Origin: Candidatus Moranbacteria bacterium UBA2282
Lineage (GTDB): Bacteria > Patescibacteriota > Minisyncoccia > Moranbacterales > UBA2206
NCBI GenBank assembly: GCA_002345745.1
Contig: DDWQ01000014.1
Span: forward strand, 90,836 to 132,451
Length of the DNA: 41,616 bases
Reading direction: 5' to 3'
Shown: positions 15,227-23,210 of the stretch, piece after piece
Layout of the letters: every line of letters begins with the position of its first letter
How positions within the stretch are numbered: position 1 is the first letter of the stretch
Translations under genes and position numbers: made by a program
Notes under the pieces: model-generated
Databases searched by the model: none
What the model was told of the DNA's origin: nothing
Seen by the model: the letters and a program-made list of their open reading frames with translations, nothing else

Positions 15227-16912
15227 ATGTATAAATTTCCTGACCCAAAAACTACCGATCCGAAAGAACGCAAAGCACAGCGTTTTTTTGAGATTATCCC
15301 CGGAGCGTTGACTTGGTCGACTTTCTTTTTGATGATTGTGGGTTCGATGTATTTTCCAGCCATAGCCGCCATAGCTATTATAGTTTTTGATATCTATTTC
15401 ATTTTAAAAATAATCTTCATCACTTATTATTCCGTAGCGGCACATTTGAAAATGCGTGAAGGCAAGAAAACTGATTGGTGGGGACGTTGCCAGAACATCG
15501 TGCATCCAGCGGAATATGCAAAAACTTTGAAAGTGCACATTCAGAAAATGCGGGAGTCTTTACGAGAGATGTCTTTTTTAAATTTCAGGGAACGGCGAGT
15601 GGTTAAGAGTGAAATAAAAAAAGAAAAAGAATTTTTACGAGAAGTTGAAAAATTGATTCAGATTCAGAGTGAAATTTGGGATTGGCGTGAAATTGTGCAT
15701 GTGGTTTTTTTGCCGACTGCTAATGAACCAGCGGAAATTATCGAGCCAGCAATCCAATCGTTGATGGATGCGAATTTCCCGAAGAGCCAGATGATTATTG
15801 TCTTGGGCACGGAAGAGCGGGAAAATCCAGAAACGCGTTTGCCAAAAGTAGAATATTTAAAAAATAAATTTCAAGGTGTTTTCCGTGACTTCATCGTTAC
15901 CACGCATATTGTGGCTGATGGGGAAATGAAGTGCAAGGCGTCCAACGCCACTTATGCGGCTAAAAAATTAGTAACCTATTTGAATGAGAGAAATATTGAT
16001 TTCAAGAAAGTTATTTTTTCTAATTTCGATTGCGACAGTGTAGCACATCCGGAATATTTTGCCGCCTTAACCTATGCTTACATCACAACCCCAAAAAGAT
16101 TGCACCGTGCCTATCAGCCAATTCCGGTCTATCACAATACATTGTGGGACACTAATGCCGTGGTGCGGATGATTGTGACCGGCTCGTCTTTCTGGCATCT
16201 CTACCAAAGCACAAGGCGTGAGATGGTGACTTTTTCTTCGCACAGTGAACCTTTCGATACTTTAGTGAAAGTCGGATTTTGGTCAGTCAACATCATCAGT
16301 GAAGATTCTAATATCTATTGGAAATGCTTGTCGGCTTTTGATGGTGATTACGAAGTATATCCAATCCATTTGCCGATTTCACTGGATGCAGTGCTCGCTG
16401 AAACATATTGGAAGACAATCAAAAATCAATATAAGCAAAATCGTCGTTGGGCTTATGGGATTGAAAATTTCCCCGTGACAATGCGTGCTATTTTGCCGAA
16501 CAAAAAAATTGCTTTGCGAACCAAATTACGCATCTCGTTTGAAATGCTAGAAGGGCATTATACTTGGGCGACGACTGCGTTTGTATTGGCACTACTTGGT
16601 TGGTTGCCGTTGGCGCTTGGCGGAGAAATTTTTCGCACGAGTGTCTTGGCGCATAACTTGCCAATTCTTACACAATATCTGATGCAACTTTCTTTGTTTG
16701 GCATGTTTGTGTCCATTCCACTTTCAATGTTATCCTTGCCACCGAAACCAGAAAAATATCATTGGACGCGCTATTTCAATATGCTCTTTCAATATGCATT
16801 GTTTCCCGTTGTTGCTATCTTCTCAGCTTTGCCAGCCATCGATTCGCAAACTAGAGTTATGACAAAACACTACTTCGGCGATTTCTGGGTGACAGAGAAG
16901 ATTAGGAAATAG
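15227..16912 (+). CDS. Membrane-bound glycosyltransferase family 2
   Basis: A 561-residue integral-membrane GT2. Two transmembrane helices lie at about residues 27-75. A cytosolic domain follows with FLPTANEPAEIIEPAIQSL (nucleotide-binding start, about 163), SNFDCDSVAHPEYF (the D-x-D, about 265) and IISEDSNIYWK (the ED acid, about 364). NQYKQNRRWAYGIENF (about 402) carries the Q-x-x-R-W motif of processive synthases and related enzymes. At least three C-terminal helices follow (about 440-545). All catalytic motifs are intact. It probably makes or extends an envelope glycan. It starts 84 bp after GT4 and may have its own promoter. An intrinsic terminator follows at 16952. Confidence 0.85.
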   Translation: MYKFPDPKTTDPKERKAQRFFEIIPGALTWSTFFLMIVGSMYFPAIAAIAIIVFDIYFILKIIFITYYSVAAHLKMREGKKTDWWGRCQNIVHPAEYAKTLKVHIQKMRESLREMSFLNFRERRVVKSEIKKEKEFLREVEKLIQIQSEIWDWREIVHVVFLPTANEPAEIIEPAIQSLMDANFPKSQMIIVLGTEERENPETRLPKVEYLKNKFQGVFRDFIVTTHIVADGEMKCKASNATYAAKKLVTYLNERNIDFKKVIFSNFDCDSVAHPEYFAALTYAYITTPKRLHRAYQPIPVYHNTLWDTNAVVRMIVTGSSFWHLYQSTRREMVTFSSHSEPFDTLVKVGFWSVNIISEDSNIYWKCLSAFDGDYEVYPIHLPISLDAVLAETYWKTIKNQYKQNRRWAYGIENFPVTMRAILPNKKIALRTKLRISFEMLEGHYTWATTAFVLALLGWLPLALGGEIFRTSVLAHNLPILTQYLMQLSLFGMFVSIPLSMLSLPPKPEKYHWTRYFNMLFQYALFPVVAIFSALPAIDSQTRVMTKHYFGDFWVTEKIRK

Positions 16913-16951
16913 TGGTTCGACATTATGAATTTTTTATTGAAACTTTTGTAG

Positions 16952-16978
16952 AGCACTCGCGAGGAGCGGGTGCTTTTT
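16952..16978 (+). terminator. Terminator after GT2
   Basis: A nine-pair stem AGCACTCGC/GCGGGTGCT (one G-U) is followed by TTTTT, 40 bases after the stop. Confidence 0.8.
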
Positions 16979-17000
16979 GAGCTATCCACAGGAGGGGTGA

Positions 17001-17028
17001 TTGACAGTGATAATTGGAGTGATAGAAT
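17001..17028 (+). promoter_or_regulatory. Promoter upstream of the rhuM remnant
   Basis: A consensus TTGACA (17001-17006), 16-bp spacer and TAGAAT (17023-17028), about 70 bases before the ATG at 17098. Confidence 0.5.
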
Positions 17029-17097
17029 ATCATCATAAGTAAAATAAAAACATCCCAGTTAAATATTTCTAAACGAAATTTAACAGGACAAGAAAAT

Positions 17098-17759
17098 ATG
17101 CAAGAAAAAATAACCAAGTTATTATTTATAATACTGAGGATGGTAAAATTAAGATTGAGGTTAATGTTGACGAAGAAACGGTATGGTTGAGTCAAAAGCA
17201 AATGGCGGAGATTTTTGATTGTACCGTGGAAAATATCATTTTTCATCTACAAAATGTGCTAGAAAGCGGTGAAATAAGCGAAAAAGCAACTACTAAGGAT
17301 TACTTAGCAGTTCGAGAAGAAGGTGGTCGAATGGTTAAAAGAACAGTAAAAAATTATAATTTAGATGCTATTATTTCAATTGGTTATAAAGTTAATTCTA
17401 TTCGAGGTACGCAATTTCGTATTTGGGCGACCCAGAAACTGAAAGAATACATTATTAAAGGCTTTGTGATGGATGATGAGAGGTTGGAAAATGGCAATGT
17501 GCCAAAGGGCTATTTTCAGGAGTGGGAGGAGCGAATCAGAAAAATTAGAACCTCTGAGCGTAATTTCTATTTGAAAGTGACAGATGTTTTTGCAACTAGC
17601 GCAGACTACAATCCAAAAGCCGATTATGCCAAGAAGTTTTTTGCCACAGTGCAAAACAAATTCCATTTTGCAATCACCGGACTCACGGCTATTGAAACTT
17701 TTTTTGAATTTTCTGTGGAAAATTATTTTGCTTGCTTTAATTTTTCAATAATGCTTTAA
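17098..17759 (+). pseudogene. RhuM family protein, frameshifted and truncated
   Basis: From 17121 the frame reads VIIYNTEDGKIKIEVNV, then VWLSQKQMAEIFDCTVENI, and later YKVNSIRGTQFRIWATQKL, which is the RhuM/Fic-adjacent virulence-protein family (usually above 300 residues). The natural start ATG at 17098 is one frame off: adding one A in the A-run at about 17105-17110 gives MQEKNNQVIIYNTEDG. Without it the frame lacks an ATG and only a TTG at 17187 could start. The C-terminus leaves the family after KFHFAITGLTA (about 17690) and ends in an unrelated low-complexity tail. Both ends are damaged, so I call it a pseudogene. A sequencing slip in the A-run would explain the first defect but not the second. 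Confidence 0.7.
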
Positions 17760-17941
17760 TTAAAGACTTAGTTTTTTAACAGGTTAATAGTCCAAACAGG
17801 ACACAATAAAACTCAACCTTGAGAGTAATTGATACGAAGATAACTCTGGGAATGTATGTGAAAAAATGTTTGCGAGAGGCTTTACTGTCAGACAAGAAAT
17901 GATTTTATTCAAGATAAATCTAGGACTGGAGGAGGTTACTT

Positions 17942-18175
17942 ATGAAGGAACATCTAAAAAGATTGGTTCCGCCTGATGGTTTTTATATCCGTGAGATAAA
18001 GCAAATATTTTGTGATCTGTGTAGTTCGCCAATAAGGAGAGTTGAAATAGGACAAGATCCCAAATGGTTAGTTGGAATGGATAAATTCAGAGGCGGATGC
18101 TATGTTACTGGATACGGTGAAACACCTGAAAGTGCTTTCGAAAATGCCATAGCCAATCTATCTTCAAAGTTTTAA
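17942..18175 (+). CDS. Hypothetical protein (77 aa)
   Basis: Not recognised. The ATG is preceded by GGAGGAGG (17928-17935) at an ideal distance, strongly supporting translation. The sequence has one CDLC pair (IFCDLCSSPIRRVEIG, about residues 23-38) and an aromatic/glycine-rich stretch. It ends in GETPESAFENAIANL, which resembles the C-terminal helix of small HicB-like or DUF1508-like alpha/beta proteins. That similarity is weak and no function is claimed. It is 40 bp upstream of a second orphan with an equally strong ribosome site. The 180 bp upstream contain no other gene and no clear promoter. Confidence 0.6.
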   Translation: MKEHLKRLVPPDGFYIREIKQIFCDLCSSPIRRVEIGQDPKWLVGMDKFRGGCYVTGYGETPESAFENAIANLSSKF

Positions 18176-18215
18176 TTTTCGGAGATATAACCTAATAAAC
18201 GAGGAGGCAGTTGTT

Positions 18216-18608
18216 ATGACTAATTTTGAATACTTAAAATCTTTAGTAGAGAAGAACGGAACCGAAGCAATGAATACAGTGGTGGAATCGGCCGAGAAAT
18301 ACATTGAAGGCTTTAATCGTATTTTCGCCGAAAGAGATGTTTCGGAAACGGTTTTAAAGATAGACCTCCCAATGTTCTTTAAGGAATTGGAAGAAACAGG
18401 TGTATTCAAAGGTAAAGGCGGAATGGAAATCAAGCTGCATATGATGAATGTTTTGTATGTCGTTCGTCATACCTGGGAACTGATTGATAACTATGGCAAA
18501 ACAAAAACAGGTGATGATCTTCATAAAGCTCTTCCTCTTATGTTTGAGGACAATGAAATGCTAAGTACTGAAAAATTGTACAAAATCATGGAGTCAATGA
18601 TTTGTTAA
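18216..18608 (+). CDS. Hypothetical helical protein (130 aa)
   Basis: Not recognised. GAGGAGG (18200-18206) nine bases before the ATG supports the start. The protein is soluble and looks all-helical (MTNFEYLKSLVEKNGTEAM; VVESAEKYIEGFNRIFAERD; MEIKLHMMNVLYVVRHTWEL; DDLHKALPLMFEDNEMLSTE), with acidic and basic faces and no obvious catalytic motif. A 13-bp sequence in its leader (18178-18190) recurs inverted just past its stop, in the large palindrome at 18639-18684, so the gene is framed by related repeats. It may be part of an acquired cassette with the 77-residue gene. Confidence 0.6.
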   Translation: MTNFEYLKSLVEKNGTEAMNTVVESAEKYIEGFNRIFAERDVSETVLKIDLPMFFKELEETGVFKGKGGMEIKLHMMNVLYVVRHTWELIDNYGKTKTGDDLHKALPLMFEDNEMLSTEKLYKIMESMIC

Positions 18609-18638
18609 ATTAAATTCAAAAAGCAATTAAAAACGACC

Positions 18639-18684
18639 TTGAATTATATCTCCGAAGGTTCAAACCTTCGAAGATATAATTCAA
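18639..18684. repeat. Large perfect-looking palindrome
   Basis: Twenty-one pairs with one mismatch (18652/18671) and a four-base loop TCAA (18660-18663), centred on CGAAGGT/ACCTTCG. No T-tract follows, so it is not a standard terminator. Its left arm carries the inverse of TTCGGAGATATAA found at 18178-18190. Confidence 0.8.
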
Positions 18685-18718
18685 TAAACAGTGAAATTCT
18701 TCACTTACATTATTGGCA

Positions 18719-18749
18719 AAAGGCCCGTCTATAAGAGGGTCTTTTTTTT
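18719..18749 (+). terminator. Intrinsic terminator
   Basis: Stem AAGGCCC/GGGTCTT (one G-U), then a run of T. It closes the orphan-gene region before the helicase. Confidence 0.65.
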
Positions 18750-18858
18750 GTGAAATTATTATCTAAAAAACAAAAACTGCGTTGAGTTTGTTGAGGACCG
18801 TCCTCGATTAATGAGGAAAGAGGCTTTGAGGTTTGAATTCTGAATAACAGGAAGAGGT

Positions 18859-18887
18859 TTGAATAAATAGCAGGAAGAGAGTAAAAT
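18859..18887 (+). promoter_or_regulatory. Promoter of the Pif1-like gene (leaderless)
   Basis: TTGAAT (18859-18864), 17-bp spacer, TAAAAT (18882-18887), six bases, ATG at 18894. Confidence 0.6.
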
Positions 18888-18893
18888 AGACAT

Positions 18894-20207
18894 ATGAAAC
18901 AAAAAACAGCTCTCGATATTCTAAAATTAGGACACAATGTCTTTTTAACGGGTCCGGCTGGCAGTGGCAAGACTTATTTGTTGCAGCAATATATTGATTA
19001 TTTGAAAAAGCATAATATTGGTGTGGCGATCACTGCTTCCACTGGCATTGCGGCTACTCAGATGAACGGGCAAACCATTCACAGCTGGTCAGGGATGGGC
19101 ATCAGCGACACTTTTAGCGAAGCTGATTTTACTAAACTCAAAAATAGGCACTATCATAAACAGCGCTTCAAAAAAACCAAAGTGTTGATTATCGATGAGG
19201 TATCAATGCTGCATGCACATCAATTGGACATCGTGAATAGCATTTGTAAAAAATTCAAAGAGCCGTTTTTGCCGTTCGGCGGATTGCAAGTCATCCTATG
19301 CGGTGATTTTTTTCAGTTACCGCCAATCACGAGATTTGGAGAAGAAGCGCGTTTTGTTCATCAATCTGAGGCATGGGAAGAAATGTCCCCAAAGGTTTGT
19401 TATTTGGAAGAGCAACATCGCCAAGAGGATCGGCAAATGCTCCAGATTCTGAATGACATTCGCAGTCAATCTTGCGACGAAAAAACAATAAGTCTTCTTT
19501 GTTCGCGAGAAAATAAAACTATAAAAAGTAGCATCACGCCGACTAAGCTCTATACGCACAATGCTAATGTGGATGTCATTAATAATTTGGAACTGCGAAA
19601 AATTTCAGGGGAGGCACAGATATTCCGGATGAAGACCAGCGGGATTGAACATTTGGTCAATGCCGTCAAAAAAGGATGTCTAGCACCGGAAACACTGGTG
19701 TTGAAAAAAGGTGCAGTGGTGATGTTTGTAAAAAATAATTTTGAGCGTGGGTATGTGAATGGCACGCTCGGAACGGTGATTGATTTTGATATGAAAGGCA
19801 TGCCGATTGTGCGGACTACAAGTGGTAAAAGAATTGTCGCCACTCCTGAGAAATGGTCCATCGAAGAAAATGACGCACCGTTGGCCACCATCACACAAGT
19901 GCCATTGCGACTGGCATGGGCGATCACAGTGCATAAAAGCCAAGGGATGACGCTGGATGCGGTGGAAATGGATTTGAGTAAATCATTTGAGTATGGTATG
20001 GGCTATGTGGCACTTTCGCGCGTTCGGACATTGGCGGGCATTAAATTATTAGGAATAAACGATATTGCGCTAGCAGTCAATCCGAAAATATTTGCGCTTG
20101 ATAAGGAATTGGAAAAATTGTCCCACGATAATGTCACCGAATTTGGCAAGTTGGGGTTGGCAGAAAAGACAACTGCGCAATTGGCATTTGCAGATAAATT
20201 CGAATAA
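18894..20207 (+). CDS. Pif1-like superfamily 1B DNA helicase
   Basis: A 437-residue 5'-3' helicase of the Pif1/RecD-like group. Walker A is GPAGSGKT at residues 20-27. Motif Ia is ITASTGIAATQMNGQTIHSW (about 46-65), a Pif1 hallmark. Walker B is VLIIDEVSML (DE at 101-102), motif III is LCGDFFQLPP (about 138), and the C-terminal motifs V/VI include TVHKSQGMTLDAVEMDL and YVALSRVRTL. All ATPase motifs are intact and the length matches small bacterial Pif1 proteins. It would act on DNA forks or G4 structures. It stands in front of the GIY-YIG gene (16 bp gap), possibly co-transcribed. Confidence 0.92.
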   Translation: MKQKTALDILKLGHNVFLTGPAGSGKTYLLQQYIDYLKKHNIGVAITASTGIAATQMNGQTIHSWSGMGISDTFSEADFTKLKNRHYHKQRFKKTKVLIIDEVSMLHAHQLDIVNSICKKFKEPFLPFGGLQVILCGDFFQLPPITRFGEEARFVHQSEAWEEMSPKVCYLEEQHRQEDRQMLQILNDIRSQSCDEKTISLLCSRENKTIKSSITPTKLYTHNANVDVINNLELRKISGEAQIFRMKTSGIEHLVNAVKKGCLAPETLVLKKGAVVMFVKNNFERGYVNGTLGTVIDFDMKGMPIVRTTSGKRIVATPEKWSIEENDAPLATITQVPLRLAWAITVHKSQGMTLDAVEMDLSKSFEYGMGYVALSRVRTLAGIKLLGINDIALAVNPKIFALDKELEKLSHDNVTEFGKLGLAEKTTAQLAFADKFE

Positions 20208-20223
20208 TAGGTCTACTAAAACT

Positions 20224-20472
20224 ATGTATTATCTTTATATTTTGCAATGTGCCGATAAAACTTTCTACACTGGCATCACGACCGATGTGCAACGCCGAGT
20301 GGCGGAACATAACGACACAAAGCTAGGCGCAAAATATACGGCTTCCCGCCGGCCAGTGACTGTGGTCTATGAGAAAAAATTTAAAAACAGGTCTTTAGCT
20401 TCCAAAGAAGAAGCACGGATCAAAAAGTTAACCAAAGCGCAAAAGTTAGAGTTGATTGAGTCAGCTAGATAA
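20224..20472 (+). CDS. GIY-YIG domain protein (YhbQ/UPF0213-like)
   Basis: An 82-residue single-domain GIY-YIG protein. The start is the ATG at 20224, although the frame is open further upstream inside the helicase gene. The motif appears as YYLYILQCADKTFYTGITTD (the GIY half as YLYILQ, the YIG half as FYTGIT), followed by the conserved RRVAEHN and by GAKYTASRRPVTVVYEK. UPF0213 members of this size lack a second DNA-binding domain; the family's cellular role (proposed DNA repair) is not settled. It follows the helicase by 16 bp. Right after its stop lies the left copy of the recG 3'-end repeat. Confidence 0.9.
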   Translation: MYYLYILQCADKTFYTGITTDVQRRVAEHNDTKLGAKYTASRRPVTVVYEKKFKNRSLASKEEARIKKLTKAQKLELIESAR

Positions 20473-20509
20473 TTTTTATTCCAAATGAACTTTTTCTTGA
20501 AACTTTTTG
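20473..20509. repeat. Left direct repeat: copy of the recG 3' end
   Basis: 37 bp matching 26053-26089 with two mismatches, the first 27 bases identical. Read on the minus strand it still encodes KKFQEKVHLE and a stop, the exact C-terminus of RecG, but no more of recG is present. Confidence 0.85.
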
Positions 20510-20601
20510 CATTTTTGCGGGGAATTTTACAAGACGGGTATTATTTTATGTATATAAATATGTTAAATCTATTTATGATAATATGGCTTAAATAAAGAAA
20601 C

Positions 20602-20630
20602 TTGACATGTAAATAAGGTCATATTATAAT
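20602..20630 (+). promoter_or_regulatory. Consensus promoter of lexA (leaderless)
   Basis: Perfect TTGACA (20602-20607), 17-bp spacer, perfect TATAAT (20625-20630), then six bases and the ATG at 20637. The expected start of transcription coincides with the A of the ATG. Such a perfect promoter would need repression, as expected for an autoregulated lexA. No certain operator was identified. Confidence 0.8.
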
Positions 20631-20636
20631 AGAAAT

Positions 20637-21275
20637 ATGAAAAGTTATCTTACCCAAAAACAAAAAAAAGCGTTGGAATCAATTTATGATTCTATTCATT
20701 CTTCTGGTTTTCCTCCTACTTTAGCAGATTTGAAAGAAGAATTGGGTGTTTCCTCTAATCAGTCAGTTTTGAATTTTCTGGAAATACTGGAAAAAAAGGA
20801 ATGTATAAAGCGTGAAGGTGGTCAGGCTAGAGGAATACAAATTTTGCCATTGGGGTATAAGGAAATAGAAAAAGATCCATTGGTGAAAATGGCTGGCTAT
20901 TCTGCGGCCGGACCATACATCCAATCTTTTTCAGAGGCTTTTACATTTTTGCCAATTGCTACAAAAGTTCTTGAAAATGAAAAAATTAATCAAGCTAAGG
21001 ATGAAGTTTTTGTTATCCAGGTTATTGGCGACTCAATGATAAATGCTGGAATTGATGATGGAGATAGTCTGTTGATTAAACAATCCAAAGAATATAAAAG
21101 CGGGGACATTGTTCTGGCTGAAACGGATAATGGTGCGACTGTGAAACGATTTATTGCTGAAGGTGGAAAAAGATATTTGCAACCAGAAAATCCAAATTAT
21201 GAAAGAATGGTGGTTATCCCAGGAGAAGTAAAATTTAATGGCAAAGTAATTTTAAATCTTTCTAAAATAAAATAA
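20637..21275 (+). CDS. lexA: LexA-type repressor with S24 self-cleavage domain
   Basis: A 212-residue repressor with canonical LexA organisation. The winged-helix domain (1-70: LTQKQKKALESIYDSI, PPTLADLKEELGVSSNQSV, REGGQARGIQIL) closely follows the classical LexA pattern. After a linker comes the Ala91-Gly92 cleavage point (GYSAAGPY), the nucleophile Ser133 (VIGDSMINAGI) and the general base Lys170 (ATVKRF). All catalytic positions are present, so RecA-stimulated self-cleavage is expected. It starts on a leaderless consensus promoter, and its stop is three bases before the restriction-modification gene. This suggests the repressor and the defence genes share one transcript. It could be the genomic LexA or an island-specific regulator. 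Confidence 0.9.
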   Translation: MKSYLTQKQKKALESIYDSIHSSGFPPTLADLKEELGVSSNQSVLNFLEILEKKECIKREGGQARGIQILPLGYKEIEKDPLVKMAGYSAAGPYIQSFSEAFTFLPIATKVLENEKINQAKDEVFVIQVIGDSMINAGIDDGDSLLIKQSKEYKSGDIVLAETDNGATVKRFIAEGGKRYLQPENPNYERMVVIPGEVKFNGKVILNLSKIK

Positions 21276-21278
21276 TTT

Positions 21279-23192
21279 ATGACTACTAAAAAAACGACAA
21301 GTGAAATTTTAGGAAAAATATTTCGTAATCCTGATATGCAATATGGATTAGCTGTTTTTGATGAAATTAATATTGATCAGGTTTTGGATTTTTTTGAAAA
21401 AGACGGAAAATATTATTTGCAATGCCTGAAAAGAAACAAAAGCTTAGTAGCTAAGCCAGAGGAAATCGTGCGTCAGTTGATGATTTATAAATTAGTTAAT
21501 ATTTACAAATATCCAATCAATCGAATCGATGTGGAAGTTGATGTGCAATTTGGCAGAGAAATTGGAAAAAAACGAGCAGATATTGTGATTTATAGGGAAA
21601 ATGGCAAAACAGAATATCTGATAGTAGAAGTGAAAAAACCGGATGTGAAAGATGGACTCGGCCAACTTAGGAGCTATGCCAATGCGACAGGTGCGCCAAT
21701 CTTGGTACTTACAGATGGGAAAATTCAGAATAATATTTTGCGGACTGATCCGAATCTTTTTGAAGATCTTCCGGAAATTCCAAAATTTAATGAAACGGTG
21801 GAAGATGTGCGAACAAAAAAAATAGTCTATGATGATTTGGAAGAAGTGGTTAACCTAAAACAATTAATCTTTGATTTGCAGGAAGTTGTTTTAGCAAATA
21901 GTGGCGTGGATTCTTTTGATGAAATTTTCAAATTGATTTATGCGAAGCTTTATGATGAAATTCGCACGCCGCGCAATGAAAATCGCAGATTTCGAGTCAT
22001 TGCAGGTGTGACTAATCGAGAAAATTTGAATAACATCTCGCGTTTATTTGAAGATGCAAAAAGTCAGTGGCGGGAAGTTTTCAAGGCTAATGATGAAATT
22101 GAAATTCCAGAAAATGTAGTTGTGCCGGCAGTTTCGCTTTTACAAAAATATCGTTTGTTTGGATCAAATCTACAAATTATTGATGATGCTTTTGAATATT
22201 TGATAAATTTGGATGCTAAAGGAGAAAAAGGACAATTTTTTACACCTCGACATGTTATTGATATGGCCGTCAAAATATTAGCTCCAACTTCCAAAGATTT
22301 CATCGTAGACACTTCGGCTGGAAGTTGCGGGTTTTTGTTGCACGCAATGCAATATGTTTGGAATAATGAAATCACCAAGAAGAATTTTGGAGATAGATAT
22401 GATGTTGAGCAAAAAGATTATGCCGAAAGATGTTTGTATGGAATTGATTTTGATCCGCGCTCAGTGAAAATCGGGAAAGCAATGATGCTCATTGCAGGAG
22501 ACGGGAAAACTAATGTAAATTATGCTAATTCGCTGGACTCGGAAATTTGGAGTGAAGAAGTGCGTGCCAAGTTTCGTCCGCTTTTGCGAACTTTCAAAGA
22601 TCAAGAAGAAAATAGACGAAATCAAGAAAAAATGTCGGATTTTAATTTTGATATTGTACTAACTAATCCTCCATTTGCCGGAGAAATCAAAGGCGTGCTT
22701 TTGAATCGATATGATCTCGGTTTTAAATGGGATAAAGATTTTCAAAAAACTTCCAAACATCAAAACAAAGTTTCTCGCGATGTGCTTTTTATTGAACGTG
22801 ATTTGAATTTTTTGAAACCAGGAGGGCGAATGGCTATTGTTTTGCCACAAGGAGTTTTAAACAACACTCAGATGCAATATGTGCGCCAGTTTATTTTAGG
22901 CAAAGCAAAACTTTTGGCAGTTGTAGGACTCCATGGTAATACTTTTAAACCGCACACCGGCACAAAAACATCGATTTTATTTTTGCAAAAATGGAAAGAG
23001 GCTGAGGAAATCCCACAGGATTATCCAATTTTTATGGCAACATCTAAAAAAGGTGGCAAAGATACTTCTGGTGAATATGTTTATAAAAAAGATGGTGACG
23101 GCAATGTGATGTATGATGATTTTGGTAAGAAAATTATTGATCATGATTTGGATGATATTGCAGATGAATTTTTGAAGTTTATTAAAAAATAG
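21279..23192 (+). CDS. Fused nuclease / N6-adenine DNA methyltransferase (BcgI-A-like)
   Basis: A 637-residue fusion. Residues ~55-150 form a type I R-subunit N-terminal nuclease domain: Asp101 (KRADIVIY), Glu117-x-Lys119 (YLIVEVKK) and the Q129-x3-Y133 motif (GQLRSYANA), all intact. Residues ~285-560 form an HsdM-type methyltransferase: GQFFTPRHVIDMA (318-330), SAM motif I as DTSAGSCGFL (344-353, with C350 where Gly is common), and the catalytic NPPF at 463-466. It has no translocase motor. The design and size resemble the A subunit of the type IIB enzyme BcgI (about 72 kDa), which works with a separate specificity subunit. An S gene lies two genes downstream. It would methylate host DNA and cut unmodified DNA. 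The BcgI-like activity is inferred. Confidence 0.88.
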   Translation: MTTKKTTSEILGKIFRNPDMQYGLAVFDEINIDQVLDFFEKDGKYYLQCLKRNKSLVAKPEEIVRQLMIYKLVNIYKYPINRIDVEVDVQFGREIGKKRADIVIYRENGKTEYLIVEVKKPDVKDGLGQLRSYANATGAPILVLTDGKIQNNILRTDPNLFEDLPEIPKFNETVEDVRTKKIVYDDLEEVVNLKQLIFDLQEVVLANSGVDSFDEIFKLIYAKLYDEIRTPRNENRRFRVIAGVTNRENLNNISRLFEDAKSQWREVFKANDEIEIPENVVVPAVSLLQKYRLFGSNLQIIDDAFEYLINLDAKGEKGQFFTPRHVIDMAVKILAPTSKDFIVDTSAGSCGFLLHAMQYVWNNEITKKNFGDRYDVEQKDYAERCLYGIDFDPRSVKIGKAMMLIAGDGKTNVNYANSLDSEIWSEEVRAKFRPLLRTFKDQEENRRNQEKMSDFNFDIVLTNPPFAGEIKGVLLNRYDLGFKWDKDFQKTSKHQNKVSRDVLFIERDLNFLKPGGRMAIVLPQGVLNNTQMQYVRQFILGKAKLLAVVGLHGNTFKPHTGTKTSILFLQKWKEAEEIPQDYPIFMATSKKGGKDTSGEYVYKKDGDGNVMYDDFGKKIIDHDLDDIADEFLKFIKK

Positions 23193-23210
23193 AAAATTTT
23201 TTATAAAATT

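Noticed and set aside
20092..20223. 44-codon upstream extension of the GIY-YIG frame
   Set aside because: It overlaps the end of the helicase gene in another frame, and the domain begins at the ATG 20224.
20578..20627. ATAATATG/CATATTAT inverted pair around the lexA promoter as a LexA operator
   Set aside because: AT-rich 8-mers with a 34-base gap are expected by chance here, and no known SOS box consensus is matched.
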